A DNA stretch of 64,000 nt from contig NZ_WBKI01000006.1 in assembly GCF_008830365.1 (NCBI RefSeq), positions 124,001 through 188,000 on the forward strand, given 5' to 3'. The notes under the pieces are model-generated. The model did no database searches and had not been told where the DNA came from. It was given only the letters and a program-made list of their open reading frames with translations. Positions 20,328-29,463 of the stretch are shown one piece after another; positions within the stretch are counted from its first letter, which is position 1; the number at the start of each line of letters is the position of its first letter. This stretch comes from Serratia proteamaculans. GTDB taxonomy: Bacteria; Pseudomonadota; Gammaproteobacteria; Enterobacterales; Enterobacteriaceae. Made by a program: the position numbers and the translations under genes.

Positions 20328-22256
20328 ATGGCTACACAAGAAAAACAGCTTGATGTCATTTGTCTCGGGCGTATTGCCGTCGATTTCTATGCACAACAGA
20401 TCGGCGCACGCCTGGAAGATGCCAGCACATTCTCCAAATATCTCGGCGGCTCTTCCGGCAACGTGGCCTACGGCACCGCCATTCAGGGTCTGAAGTCCGG
20501 CATGCTGGCCCGCGTCGGCGACGAGCATATGGGCCGTTTCCTGCGCGAAGAACTGCAACGCGTCGGTGCAGACACCCAGAGCCTGATCACCGACCCCCAG
20601 CGCCTGACCGGCCTGGTGATCCTCGGCATCAAGGATCAGGAAACCTTCCCGCTGATTTTCTACCGTGAAAACTGCGCCGATATGGCGCTGACGCCGGACG
20701 ATATCGATGAGTCCTACATCGCATCCTCGCGCGCACTGGCCATTACCGGTACCCACCTTTCACACCCGAACACCCGTGCGGCGGTATTGAAGGCGCTGGA
20801 ATACGCCCGCCGCCACGGCCTTCGCACCGCACTGGATATCGACTACCGGCCGGTGCTGTGGGGGCTGACGTCGCTGGGTGACGGCGAAACCCGTTTTGTC
20901 GAGTCAGAAAAAGTGACCCGCGAACTGCAGGAAGTACTGCATCACTTTGATTTGATCGTCGGCACCGAAGAAGAGTTTCATATTGCCGGCGGCAGCACTG
21001 ATACCCTGACCGCATTGAAAAACGTGCGTAAAGCGACCCAGGCTACGCTGGTTTGCAAACGCGGTGCACAAGGCTGTTCAGTATTCGAAGGCGAGATCGC
21101 CACTGACTGGCAGCAGGTAAAACTGCATTCCGGCGTGCGGGTTGAGGTGCTGAACGTGCTGGGCGCGGGCGATGCCTTTATGTCCGGCCTGCTGCGCGGT
21201 TACCTGAACGATGAAGGTTGGGATCAGGCCTGCCGCTATGCCAATGCCTGCGGAGCCTTAGTAGTTTCGCGCCATGGTTGTGCCCCGGCGATGCCCAGCA
21301 AACAAGAGCTGGATGACTATCTGCAACGCGAACAGCAAGTGAAACGCCCGGACCGCGATGAGCGGCTTAACCATCTGCACCGGGTCACCACCCGTAAACA
21401 GCAATGGCCGGAACTGTGCGTGTTCGCCTTCGATCACCGCAAACAGCTGGTGGACATGGCGCGAGAAGCCAATGTCAGCGAAGAACTTATCCCCAAACTG
21501 AAAACCCTGCTGCTGACGGCGGCGCAACAGGCCGCAGAAGCCGCCGGGCTACGGGGCAACAGCGGCATTCTGGCCGACACCACCTATGGTCAGGCCGCAT
21601 TGAACGAGATCACCGGCCAGGGCTGGTGGATCGGTCGACCGGTCGAGCTGCCCGGCTCACGGCCGTTGCGGTTGGAGCATGGCAATATCGGTTCGCAACT
21701 GATCGACTGGCCGCAGGAACACGTAGTGAAATGCCTGGTGTTTTACCATCCGCATGACGCCGTCGAACTGCGCCGCGAGCAGGATGAACTGATTAGCGAC
21801 GTGTATCGCGGCTGCTGTAAGTCCGGCCATGAACTGCTGCTGGAGGTGATCCTGCCGGAAAGTAACGCTGACAAGAATGAAAGCTACTACCTGGAGATGC
21901 TGCAGCACTTTTATCAGCTGGGCATTAAGCCGGACTGGTGGAAATTGCCGCCGTTGAGCGCCGAGCACTGGCAGCAGGTCGGCGCGTTGATCGACGCTAA
22001 CGATCCGCACTGCCGCGGGGTATTGATCCTGGGGCTGGATTCGCCGGAAGAAACGCTGAAAGCCGGTTTTGCTGCGGCTGCGGATGCACGCTGGGTGAAA
22101 GGATTTGCCGTCGGCCGCACCATTTTTGGCCAGCCTTCACGCCGCTGGCTGCAGGGTGAGCTGGATGACGCCGCTTTAATCGAGCAGGTGAAACAAAAAT
22201 ACCTGACGCTGATTGGCTTCTGGCGTCAATACCGTCCGACGCCTCACCAGTATTAA
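20328..22256 (+). CDS. iolC: 5-dehydro-2-deoxygluconokinase fused to an aldolase-like domain
   Basis: Phosphorylates 2-deoxy-5-keto-gluconate. It is 642 residues in two parts. Residues 1-320 are a PfkB-family sugar kinase, with GGSSGNVAYG near the start and the anion-hole/catalytic motif GAGDAFMSGLLRGYL. Residues about 330-642 are a DUF2090-type TIM-barrel domain (PELCVFAFDHRKQLVDMA...), which in many Gram-negative bacteria is annotated as the IolJ-like aldolase. No separate iolJ is seen in the locus, so the fusion probably covers both steps (inferred). AGGAAACGG is the ribosome site. Confidence 0.92.
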   Translation: MATQEKQLDVICLGRIAVDFYAQQIGARLEDASTFSKYLGGSSGNVAYGTAIQGLKSGMLARVGDEHMGRFLREELQRVGADTQSLITDPQRLTGLVILGIKDQETFPLIFYRENCADMALTPDDIDESYIASSRALAITGTHLSHPNTRAAVLKALEYARRHGLRTALDIDYRPVLWGLTSLGDGETRFVESEKVTRELQEVLHHFDLIVGTEEEFHIAGGSTDTLTALKNVRKATQATLVCKRGAQGCSVFEGEIATDWQQVKLHSGVRVEVLNVLGAGDAFMSGLLRGYLNDEGWDQACRYANACGALVVSRHGCAPAMPSKQELDDYLQREQQVKRPDRDERLNHLHRVTTRKQQWPELCVFAFDHRKQLVDMAREANVSEELIPKLKTLLLTAAQQAAEAAGLRGNSGILADTTYGQAALNEITGQGWWIGRPVELPGSRPLRLEHGNIGSQLIDWPQEHVVKCLVFYHPHDAVELRREQDELISDVYRGCCKSGHELLLEVILPESNADKNESYYLEMLQHFYQLGIKPDWWKLPPLSAEHWQQVGALIDANDPHCRGVLILGLDSPEETLKAGFAAAADARWVKGFAVGRTIFGQPSRRWLQGELDDAALIEQVKQKYLTLIGFWRQYRPTPHQY

Positions 22257-22268
22257 TTGCCGAACCCT

Positions 22269-22308
22269 CCCCTTAAACGGATTTTCGCCGCTTTAAGGGG
22301 ATTTTTTT
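22269..22308 (+). terminator. Intrinsic terminator of iolC
   Basis: Stem CCCCTTAAA-CGG pairing with CCG-TTTAAGGGG (one bulged C), followed by A and T7, starting 12 bp after the iolC stop. Confidence 0.92.
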
Positions 22309-22360
22309 GCCTGTTTTCTGTGAAGTAACGCATCTTGCAATCGAATAAATCGCTTTTTGG

Positions 22361-22375
22361 TGAAATGAAATTTCC
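22361..22375. promoter_or_regulatory. Candidate operator before the RpiR-family gene
   Basis: TGAAATGAAATTTCC contains the palindrome GAAATTTC and repeats the TGAAA/TTTC half-sites found in the other iol promoters. It is 79 bp before the regulator's start codon, which would fit autoregulation (inferred). Confidence 0.4.
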
Positions 22376-22453
22376 AATCCATCTGTTAGAATAACCTGTC
22401 AATTACTCAGGCGTCAGGCCGATACGCCTTAGCCCACACTGCGAGCCGAATGG

Positions 22454-23290
22454 ATGAACAACCCAACTCAACTTTCGCTGTTACAGGACGAGATCCGTCA
22501 CCGCTATGAAACGCTGAGCAAGCGTTTGAAACAGGTGGCGCGTTACATTTTGGATAACAGTAACAGCATTGCTTTCGATACCGTCGCCTCCATCGCCGCA
22601 CAGGCCAGCGTCCCCCCCTCTACCCTGATCCGCTTCGCCAACGCCTTTGGCTTTAGCGGTTTCAACGAAATGAAACAGGTTTTTCGTCAGCACCTGATGG
22701 AAGAAACGGTCAACTACACCGAGCGGGCGCGTCTGTTTCGTCAGACCTCGACCGACGGTAACGTGGCACCGGAAAAGCCGGCGGAAATCCTCAACGTTTT
22801 CACCATGGTCAACTCCCAGGCACTGCAACAATTGGCAATGCAAACCAGCTCCGAGCAGTTGGACCGGGCGGTTGAGCTGCTGAATAACGCCGAGAATATC
22901 TACGTGATTGGTCTGCGCCGCTCTTTCAGCGTCGCGTCCTACCTCACCTATGCGTTGCGCCATCTGGAACGCCGGGCGTTCCTGATCGACGGACTGGGTG
23001 GCATGTTTACCGAACAGCTGAGCATGGTGAAACCGAATGATGTGGTGATCGCCATCAGCTATTCGCCGTATGCGCAGGAAGCACTGGAACTGGTTGAATT
23101 GGGTGCCAAGCGTGGTGCGCAGCAGATCGCCATTACCGACAGCCAGGTCAGCCCGCTGGCGGCCTTCAGCGACGTGTGCTTTGTGGTGCGTGAAGCGCAG
23201 GTGGATGGTTTCCGTTCCCAGGTCGCTTCAATGTGTCTGGCGCAAACCTTGGCGGTATCGCTGGCATTGAATAACGCCAAAGAAGAGTAA
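22454..23290 (+). CDS. RpiR-family regulator, probable inositol repressor
   Basis: 278 residues: an N-terminal RpiR helix-turn-helix (about 20-75, including VASIAAQASVPPSTLIRFAN) and a C-terminal SIS sugar-phosphate-binding domain (about 125-265, with VIGLRRSFSVASYLTYAL and VVIAISYSPYAQEALELV). RpiR proteins of this kind control inositol genes in several proteobacteria, sensing a phosphorylated intermediate. Its location between iolC and iolB supports that role. The ribosome site before 22454 is poor. Confidence 0.88.
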   Translation: MNNPTQLSLLQDEIRHRYETLSKRLKQVARYILDNSNSIAFDTVASIAAQASVPPSTLIRFANAFGFSGFNEMKQVFRQHLMEETVNYTERARLFRQTSTDGNVAPEKPAEILNVFTMVNSQALQQLAMQTSSEQLDRAVELLNNAENIYVIGLRRSFSVASYLTYALRHLERRAFLIDGLGGMFTEQLSMVKPNDVVIAISYSPYAQEALELVELGAKRGAQQIAITDSQVSPLAAFSDVCFVVREAQVDGFRSQVASMCLAQTLAVSLALNNAKEE

Positions 23291-23297
23291 CGAAGAA

Positions 23298-23322
23298 TTA
23301 CCCTCTCCCCTGGAGAGGGTAA
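23298..23322. terminator. Hairpin between convergent RpiR gene and iolB
   Basis: An 11-bp perfect stem TTACCCTCTCC/GGAGAGGGTAA with loop CCT lies between two converging genes. It has no T run on either strand, so it may work as a bidirectional barrier rather than a classical terminator. Confidence 0.5.
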
Positions 23323-23353
23323 CGCTCATCTTAGCAACGTCGTAAATATGCAA

Positions 23354-24175
23354 TTATTTAGCTGCGGGATAGCCGTCGGTATTAATCCAGGCGTGGTCTT
23401 TTTCCCAGGTAAACTTCCACAAGCGTACTGGCCCGGCCATCACGTTAAGATAGTAGCTGTCGTAACCGGCCAGCGTCGCCACCGGGTGGTAGCCACGCGG
23501 CACCTTGACCACGTCACGGTTATACACCGGCATGCACTCGTCCAGTGAGCGATCGTCGGTATACACCCGCTGCATGCAAAAACCCTGCTCCGGTTGGATC
23601 CGGTGATAATAAGTCTCTTCCAGATAGGTTTCATCCGGCGAGTCTTCCTGGTCGTGTTTGTGGCTGGGATACGAACTGGTATTCCCCTCATCCGTATACA
23701 CCTCCACCACCAGCAGGCTGTCGGCCGGTTCACTGTCCGGCAGAATATTATGTACCAGACGTTGGTTACGCCCTTTGCCACGACGTTCGACGCCCACCTC
23801 TGCCGGAGTGATCAGGCGCGACGGCAAGTGCCCATGACCCGGTGCGCTGCAGACCGCCAACTCCAGTGTGGTTTCCGCCCGGACTTCAATTTTGTCATGA
23901 TGCGGCACGTAAACCGCGTAAGGTGGTGTGCGCTCAAACGGGCTCATACGTTTGCCGATGCTCGGGTATTCCGCACGCAGAGTGGCGACGGAGGCAATAC
24001 CGGCGACCAACACCAGACATAACTCTTTGTCGCCGCTTTCCAACTGCAGCGACTGACCGGCCTCAAGGTGATAGACATCAAATCCGACAAAGCGCCAGTC
24101 GGCATTCGCTGGGGTGACATGCTGGATTCGGCCCTGACCATCCGGCTGCTGACACTTGGCAAGTAATGAAGACAT
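23354..24175 (-). CDS. iolB: 5-deoxy-glucuronate isomerase
   Basis: Converts 5-deoxy-D-glucuronate to 2-deoxy-5-keto-gluconate. It is a 273-residue bicupin. Metal-binding residues are expected in the YPSHKHDQEDSPDETYLEETYYHR segment (HKH near the middle) and in VPRGYHPVATLAGYDSYYLN near the C-terminus, as in IolB proteins. A good ribosome site (AGGAGG) lies eight bases before the ATG. It is transcribed from the minus strand, 86 bp downstream of iolA. Confidence 0.94.
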   Translation of the reverse strand: MSSLLAKCQQPDGQGRIQHVTPANADWRFVGFDVYHLEAGQSLQLESGDKELCLVLVAGIASVATLRAEYPSIGKRMSPFERTPPYAVYVPHHDKIEVRAETTLELAVCSAPGHGHLPSRLITPAEVGVERRGKGRNQRLVHNILPDSEPADSLLVVEVYTDEGNTSSYPSHKHDQEDSPDETYLEETYYHRIQPEQGFCMQRVYTDDRSLDECMPVYNRDVVKVPRGYHPVATLAGYDSYYLNVMAGPVRLWKFTWEKDHAWINTDGYPAAK

Positions 24176-24261
24176 AGTATTCCTCCTGTAACCTGGCGAT
24201 TCGGTAAAACGACAACGGCCGCTACCCCATTGGAATAACGGCCCCTGCTGCCTAAAGGGAC

Positions 24262-25767
24262 TTAACCCAGCGTCGGCATGCTGTATTCCGACACCGTCTG
24301 CTGCCCGGTTGGCCAGCGGGCGGTGGCAGTTTTCATGCGGGTGTAGAAACGTACACCGTCGGTGCCATGGACGTTTAGCGCACCGAACACCGAGCGCTTC
24401 CAGCCGCCGAAGCTGTGGAATGCCATAGGAACCGGCACCGGCACGTTAACCCCCACCATACCGGCCTGCACTTCTTGCACGAACTGGCGTGCGTAATGGC
24501 CGTTGCTGGTAAAGATGGCGCTGCCGTTGCCAAACTCATGGCTGTTTACCGTGTCGATGGCGGTCTGGTAGTCCGGCACGCGGACAATGCCCAACACCGG
24601 TCCGAAGATCTCTTCACGATAGATACGCATATTTGGTTTGACGTGGTCAAACAGCGTGCCACCAACATAGTAACCGTCCGGGTAGCCCGACACCTGATAA
24701 TTGCGGCCGTCAGCCACCAGCGTTGCACCTTCTTCCACGCCCAGATCGATATAACCCAATACTTTCTTCTGGTGTGCCGAGGAAACCAGCGGCCCCATTT
24801 CGTTTTCTTCGCCGCCCTGCTGAATGCCTGGGCCAACGCGCAGTTGGGCGATCAGCGGTTTCAGCCTGGCGATCAGTTTATCCGCTGTGTCGTCGCCGAC
24901 CACCACTGCCACCGGCAGCGCCATACAGCGTTCACCGGCAGAGCCAAAGGCACCGCCCATCAGGGCATTTACCGTCGCGTCCAGATCGGCATCCGGCATG
25001 ATGATGGCCTGATTCTTCGCCGCGCCGAAGGCCTGTACCCGCTTACCCTGGGCACTGGCCGTGGTATAGATATGTTCCGCCACGGCGGACGAACCGACAA
25101 AGCTCACCGCCTGAATATGCGGGTCGGTGCACAGCTGCGCGGCATCTTCGTTAGCGCAGTGCACCACGTTGAATACGCCGTCCGGCAGACCGGCTTCTTT
25201 CAGTAATTCTGCCATCCGTACCGACGCCGAAGGCACCAAGGCCGGTGGCTTAAGCACGAAGGTGTTACCGCAGGCCAGCGCGATAGGGAACATCCACATC
25301 GGCACCATCGCTGGGAAGTTGAACGGGGTGATACCAGCGACCACGCCCAGCGGCTGCATCAGCGAGAAGCTGTCAACGCCGCTGCCGACGTCCGCCGAAT
25401 ACTCGCCCTTGATCAAATGTGGAATGCCGCAGGCAAATTCGACCACTTCAATACCGCGGGTCAGTTCGCCCAGTGCATCGGAGTAAACCTTGCCGTGCTC
25501 ACTGACGATAAGCGCCGCCAGCTCGTCGCGATGCTGTTCCAGCAGCGCCTTAAAATTGAACATGATGCGCGCCCGGCGCAGCGGTGTGGTGCGCGACCAG
25601 TCGGCAAAAGCCTGGTGAGCCACGTCAATGGCCTGCTTCACCTCGGCGGCGGTGCTCTGCGTGACGCGGCGTTCAACCTGCCCGGTGGCTGGGTTATGCA
25701 CGTCGACGGTTTGATTGCTGCTGCTCAGGCACACCTGCCCACCAATAAAGTTACCCACGGTTTTCAT
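24262..25767 (-). CDS. iolA: Methylmalonate-semialdehyde dehydrogenase
   Basis: CoA-acylating dehydrogenase; in the inositol pathway it turns malonate semialdehyde into acetyl-CoA and CO2 with NAD. It is 501 residues. The catalytic cysteine is C281 in GSAGERCMALPV, with GITPFNFPAMVPMWM and the glycine-rich SFVGSSAVAEHIY before it. The start MKTVGNFIGG at 25767 has GAGGGT upstream; the longer frame starting at 25842 has no similarity. It is probably co-transcribed with iolB. Also known as mmsA. Confidence 0.94.
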   Translation of the reverse strand: MKTVGNFIGGQVCLSSSNQTVDVHNPATGQVERRVTQSTAAEVKQAIDVAHQAFADWSRTTPLRRARIMFNFKALLEQHRDELAALIVSEHGKVYSDALGELTRGIEVVEFACGIPHLIKGEYSADVGSGVDSFSLMQPLGVVAGITPFNFPAMVPMWMFPIALACGNTFVLKPPALVPSASVRMAELLKEAGLPDGVFNVVHCANEDAAQLCTDPHIQAVSFVGSSAVAEHIYTTASAQGKRVQAFGAAKNQAIIMPDADLDATVNALMGGAFGSAGERCMALPVAVVVGDDTADKLIARLKPLIAQLRVGPGIQQGGEENEMGPLVSSAHQKKVLGYIDLGVEEGATLVADGRNYQVSGYPDGYYVGGTLFDHVKPNMRIYREEIFGPVLGIVRVPDYQTAIDTVNSHEFGNGSAIFTSNGHYARQFVQEVQAGMVGVNVPVPVPMAFHSFGGWKRSVFGALNVHGTDGVRFYTRMKTATARWPTGQQTVSEYSMPTLG

Positions 25768-25902
25768 GTCACACCCTCTTTTAAGTCCGCTGTCGCCTGA
25801 CCGCCTGCGGCACTCTGCCGCACACGGTAGCGTTTTCATCACACCGCTTGCCGGAAACTGCCCACAAACAGGCTAAATCCTGACCGGATGAAGCAAACTC
25901 TA

Positions 25903-25913
25903 TTTCATTGAAA
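25903..25913. promoter_or_regulatory. Candidate inositol-regulator operator, iolA side
   Basis: TTTCATTGAAA, a compact perfect palindrome of the TTTCA/TGAAA half-sites, with a further GTTTCAAA starting at 25919. It is about 136 bp before the iolA start. Confidence 0.4.
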
Positions 25914-26175
25914 AAAAAGTTTCAAATAAATTATTTTAGAAAATTTGTTTTTAGTGCGGGAGGTCGCAATTTTGCCATGCCCTTGTGCAAAGCCATTACA
26001 TGTCGGGAAAAAAGCCGCTCTGTCGATCATCCGCCAACCGACGGGAATTAACCCTGACTTTTATACAGAAATAGTCAGCCCATCGGGTATGACGACAAAG
26101 CCTGACACCAAGGGATGGCCTGGTAACGCGAGTGGGGCATTTGCGGTTTTTTTTGAACTGGATCTAAAAATCAAT

Positions 26176-26201
26176 ATTTCATTATTCACTAATTATGAAA
26201 T
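26176..26201. promoter_or_regulatory. Candidate inositol-regulator operator, iolT side
   Basis: Inverted repeat ATTTCAT-N12-ATGAAAT in AT-rich DNA, 134 bp before the iolT start. It uses the same half-sites as the other iol promoters, but with a longer spacer. Confidence 0.4.
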
Positions 26202-26334
26202 AAATGTTCTTGTTTAGCCCAGATTCTTTCGAATATCACCGCCTTGATGACAGGCACGGTTCACACCCTTCCGCCTCCCTCTTCTCTACAACCTACTGCG
26301 CGGGTGGAAGCCAGGATAAAAATCGGAGCAATAC

Positions 26335-27762
26335 ATGTCACATCAGCGTAAGCATAATACCGGGTACATACTGCGAATTTGCGGCATTGCGGCACTCGGC
26401 GGCATTCTGTTCGGTTACGACACCGCCGTGATCTCCGGCGCCATCGATGCCCTGAAAACCTATTTCGACCTTAGCCCGGCTGAAACCGGCTGGGCGGTTT
26501 CCAACGTGGTGATCGGCTGTGTGGTCGGTGCTTTTGGTGCCGGGCCATTGGCTGCGCGTTACGGCCGCAAGAAGGCTCTGATGCTGGCAGCGGTGCTGTT
26601 CACCATCTCGGCGGTGGGTGCAGCCCTGGCCGCCACCTTCACCTGGTTTGTGATTTACCGCATTATCGGCGGTCTGGCCGTAGGCATCGCCGCCACCGTC
26701 TCCCCCATGTACATGTCGGAAGTCTCGCCAAAAGACATGCGTGGTCGGGCGCTCAGCATGCAGCAGTTCGCCATCGTGTTCGGCCAAATCGTGATTTTCT
26801 ACGTTAACTTCAAAATCGCCAGCATCGCCAGCGAAGCCTGGCTGGTGGAGATGGGGTGGCGCTGGATGATAGGGTCGGAAGTGATCCCCTGCATGCTGTT
26901 CCTGATACTGGTGTTTATCATTCCGGAATCACCGCGCTGGAGCGTGATGGTCGGCCGTGACGATCAGGCTTTGGCGATGCTGACCAAAGTCTCCAACGCC
27001 GCCCATGCGCAAAGCGTGTTGCAGGAAATCAAAGACTCATTGCAGCAGGACCAGCAACAAAGCCGGCAGAAGCTGAATTTCGGCGACGTGCGGGTGCGCT
27101 TTATTCTGTTTGTCGGCTGCATGATCGCCATGCTGCAACAGGTCACCGGCGTCAACGTGATGATGTACTACGCACCAATGGTGCTGAAAACCGTCACCGA
27201 AAACGCCCAGGAAGCGCTATTCCAGACCATTTGGATTGGCGTGTTGCAGTTGGTCGGTTCGGTGATTGGCGCCATGCTGATGGATCGCATAGGCCGCATT
27301 CCACTGATGCGTTACGGTACCCTCGGTGCCATCGCCGGGTTGCTGATCACCTCTTATGCCCTCTACACCCAGGCCACCGGCTACTTTGCCCTGTTCGGTA
27401 TGCTGTTCTTTATGGTGTTTTATGCCCTGTCCTGGGGCGTCGGCGCCTGGGTACTGGTGTCAGAAATCTTCCCTAATCGCATGCGGGCGCAGGGCATGAG
27501 CATCGCCGTCGGCTGCATGTGGCTGGCCAACTTTGTTGTTTCGCAAAGCTTCCCGATGATCAACGACAACCTTTATCTGTTCTCCAGCTTCCACGGCGCG
27601 TTCCCAATGTGGGTCTTCGCTGCCTGTTGCCTGTTTAGCTACTGGTTTATCAGCCGCTACATTCCTGAAACCAAAGGCGTCTCGCTGGAAAAAATGGAAG
27701 ACGTGGTGATGGCCAAACGCTATCGCCAACCGCAACCCGAAACACAAAGAACGCCGCTGTAA
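26335..27762 (+). CDS. iolT: Myo-inositol transporter, MFS sugar porter family
   Basis: Proton-coupled inositol symporter in the inner membrane. It is 475 residues with 12 hydrophobic segments and the sugar-porter motifs GGILFGYDTAVISGA, RYGRKKALM, PESPRW, DRIGRIPLM and PETKG near the C-terminus. Its place in the locus indicates inositol as substrate; family membership alone would also allow other polyols or hexoses. It precedes the IolI-like gene by 45 bp. Confidence 0.9.
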   Translation: MSHQRKHNTGYILRICGIAALGGILFGYDTAVISGAIDALKTYFDLSPAETGWAVSNVVIGCVVGAFGAGPLAARYGRKKALMLAAVLFTISAVGAALAATFTWFVIYRIIGGLAVGIAATVSPMYMSEVSPKDMRGRALSMQQFAIVFGQIVIFYVNFKIASIASEAWLVEMGWRWMIGSEVIPCMLFLILVFIIPESPRWSVMVGRDDQALAMLTKVSNAAHAQSVLQEIKDSLQQDQQQSRQKLNFGDVRVRFILFVGCMIAMLQQVTGVNVMMYYAPMVLKTVTENAQEALFQTIWIGVLQLVGSVIGAMLMDRIGRIPLMRYGTLGAIAGLLITSYALYTQATGYFALFGMLFFMVFYALSWGVGAWVLVSEIFPNRMRAQGMSIAVGCMWLANFVVSQSFPMINDNLYLFSSFHGAFPMWVFAACCLFSYWFISRYIPETKGVSLEKMEDVVMAKRYRQPQPETQRTPL

Positions 27763-27807
27763 GCCGGCAAAACTCAGGCTTCTCACATTATTCAGGAGTA
27801 ATGCATC

Positions 27808-28644
27808 ATGACCATTGCGCCAGACCGTTTTTGTATCAACCGCAAGATCGCGCCAAATCTGGATTTGGAGCCGTTTTTCAGCCTGGTGAAAAGGTGCGGG
27901 CTCAGCAAAGTTGAGCTGCGCAATGACATGCCGAGTGGCAAGGTGACCGATAACCTGAGCAACGATCAATTAAATGCGTTGGCGGCAAAATACGGTATCG
28001 AAATCATCACCATTAACGCCCTCGGCAGGTTTAACCTGCTGGACGATCAGGCCGGGTTGCTGAAGAACGCCGAGGCGCTGTTGTCGCAGGCTCAGGCGAT
28101 CCATAGCCAGGCATTGGTGCTGTGCCCGCACTGTAGCGCGGGCGATCGGCGCAGTGAGGAGCAGAAAAAAACCGACACGCTGGCAGCCCTGAAGCTGCTG
28201 GCGCCGCTGTTCAAGCAATACGGCGTGCAGGGTTACGTCGAACCGCTGGGGTTCGGCATCAGTTCACTGCGGTCATCCTTGCTGACGCAGTCACTGATCC
28301 GCGATTCAGGTGCGCCGTACAAAATCGTGCTGGATACCTTCCACCATTATTTAAGTGGGGTGGCACAGCCTGAGTTTGATGCGCAGATTCAGATCGAGGG
28401 TATTGGCCTGGTACACCTTTCCGGGGTGGAAGATGCACGAGACAAAAGTGCATTAAGCGACGAAGAACGCATCATGCTGAGTGACCGGGATCGGCTGGAG
28501 AGTAAAAAACAGGTGCAGAACCTGGAGCGCCTGGGCTACACCGGCATTTACGCCTTCGAGCCGTTCTCTTCGCAGTTGGATGGCTGGACAGAGGCGGATA
28601 TCGAACGTGAAATCCGCCAGAGTATCGCTTTGCTGCAAGGGTAA
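27808..28644 (+). CDS. IolI-like TIM-barrel isomerase/epimerase
   Basis: 278 residues of the AP-endonuclease-2 superfamily. Similar in layout to Bacillus IolI (2-keto-myo-inositol isomerase): VELRNDMP, ITINALGRFN, YVEPLGFG (acid), IVLDTFHHYL (metal site) and LVHLSGVED, ending YAFEPFSS. IolI links scyllo-/D-chiro-inositol keto forms to the main pathway. It is co-transcribed with iolT, with TCAGGAG nine bases before the ATG. The isomerase role is inferred from locus and motifs. Confidence 0.82.
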   Translation: MTIAPDRFCINRKIAPNLDLEPFFSLVKRCGLSKVELRNDMPSGKVTDNLSNDQLNALAAKYGIEIITINALGRFNLLDDQAGLLKNAEALLSQAQAIHSQALVLCPHCSAGDRRSEEQKKTDTLAALKLLAPLFKQYGVQGYVEPLGFGISSLRSSLLTQSLIRDSGAPYKIVLDTFHHYLSGVAQPEFDAQIQIEGIGLVHLSGVEDARDKSALSDEERIMLSDRDRLESKKQVQNLERLGYTGIYAFEPFSSQLDGWTEADIEREIRQSIALLQG

Positions 28645-28651
28645 TCGACAG

Positions 28652-28685
28652 TAAAACGGCCTCTTCCGAGGCCGTTTAGTTTTAC
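28652..28685. terminator. Bidirectional terminator between iolI-like gene and fetB
   Basis: Perfect 10-bp stem AAACGGCCTC/GAGGCCGTTT with loop TTCC, followed by AGTTTTA on the plus strand and by TACTG on the other. It lies between converging genes. Confidence 0.85.
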
Positions 28686-28689
28686 CGCG

Positions 28690-29463
28690 CTATTTCAGCG
28701 TGCTCACCACCAGTTGGTGGCGGGCGTTGTAAAACTTACGGTAGGCCAGGTAGCAGGCGATAATGGTCGACAGGCTGGCGGTGGAAAGCAGCATAAAAGT
28801 CACCATAATCTGGTACTTAATCGCCTTCACCGGATCAATACCGGCGAAGATCAGGCCGGACATCATGCCAGGCAGGCTAACCAGCCCAACGGTTTTGGCC
28901 GAATCCACCGTCGGAATTAACGAGGCGCGGATGCTGTCGCGGATCAGCACCGCTGAGGCAAACTTCGGTGAGGCCCCCAGGCTGAGCATCTCCTGAATTT
29001 TCTGCTGATCGCTTTTGAAACGCTGCCCCAGATTGTTGTAACACAACCCGACCGCCACCATCGCATTGCCGGCCACCATGCCAGAAATCGGGATCACCTG
29101 CATCGGGGTAAACTCTATCGAGCCGGTCAACACCAGCACCATCAGCGTTAAAACCGCACCGGTGGTGATAGCAATAAACGAAGTCATAAACGCATGACTG
29201 ATATATTTGCTGCGCTTTTGTGCGTTGTAAGCCGCGTTAAAGCAGATAAACAGCACCATCAACACCGTCAGAATGGCGTTGTTCACATCAAAAATATATT
29301 TCAGCACGTAGCCGACAATAATCAGCTGCACCACCGCCCGGCAAATACTCCAGATAATGTCTTTTTCCAGCGCCAGCTTTTCTTTATGGCTGATTAAAAT
29401 GGCGATAATCACCAACACCATCGACAGGGCCAGGGATTCATTGCTGATATTATGCTGGTTCAT
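28690..29463 (-). CDS. fetB: Iron exporter permease subunit
   Basis: Membrane subunit of the FetAB (YbbL-YbbM) ABC exporter, linked in E. coli to iron efflux and peroxide resistance. It is 257 residues with about six to seven hydrophobic segments. Near-identical family blocks are visible: LISHKEKLALEKDI, QVIPISGMVAGNAMVAVGL and TVDSAKTVGLVSLPGMMSG. The start MNQHNISNES at 29463 is chosen by alignment; it overlaps the end of fetA by 14 bases. Confidence 0.93.
   Translation of the reverse strand: MNQHNISNESLALSMVLVIIAILISHKEKLALEKDIIWSICRAVVQLIIVGYVLKYIFDVNNAILTVLMVLFICFNAAYNAQKRSKYISHAFMTSFIAITTGAVLTLMVLVLTGSIEFTPMQVIPISGMVAGNAMVAVGLCYNNLGQRFKSDQQKIQEMLSLGASPKFASAVLIRDSIRASLIPTVDSAKTVGLVSLPGMMSGLIFAGIDPVKAIKYQIMVTFMLLSTASLSTIIACYLAYRKFYNARHQLVVSTLK

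Larger units (their letters stand above)
25768..26334. other. Divergent promoter region between iolA and iolT
   Basis: A 567-bp non-coding region between the divergent iolA-iolB and iolT-iolI transcripts. AT-rich DNA at 25895-25955 and 26140-26215 carries TTTCA/TGAAA palindromes facing each gene. An open frame of 90 codons here has no ribosome site or protein character. Confidence 0.6.

Noticed and set aside
25945-26217. A 90-codon frame between iolA and iolT
   Set aside because: No ribosome site, lies over the divergent promoters and candidate operators, no protein character.
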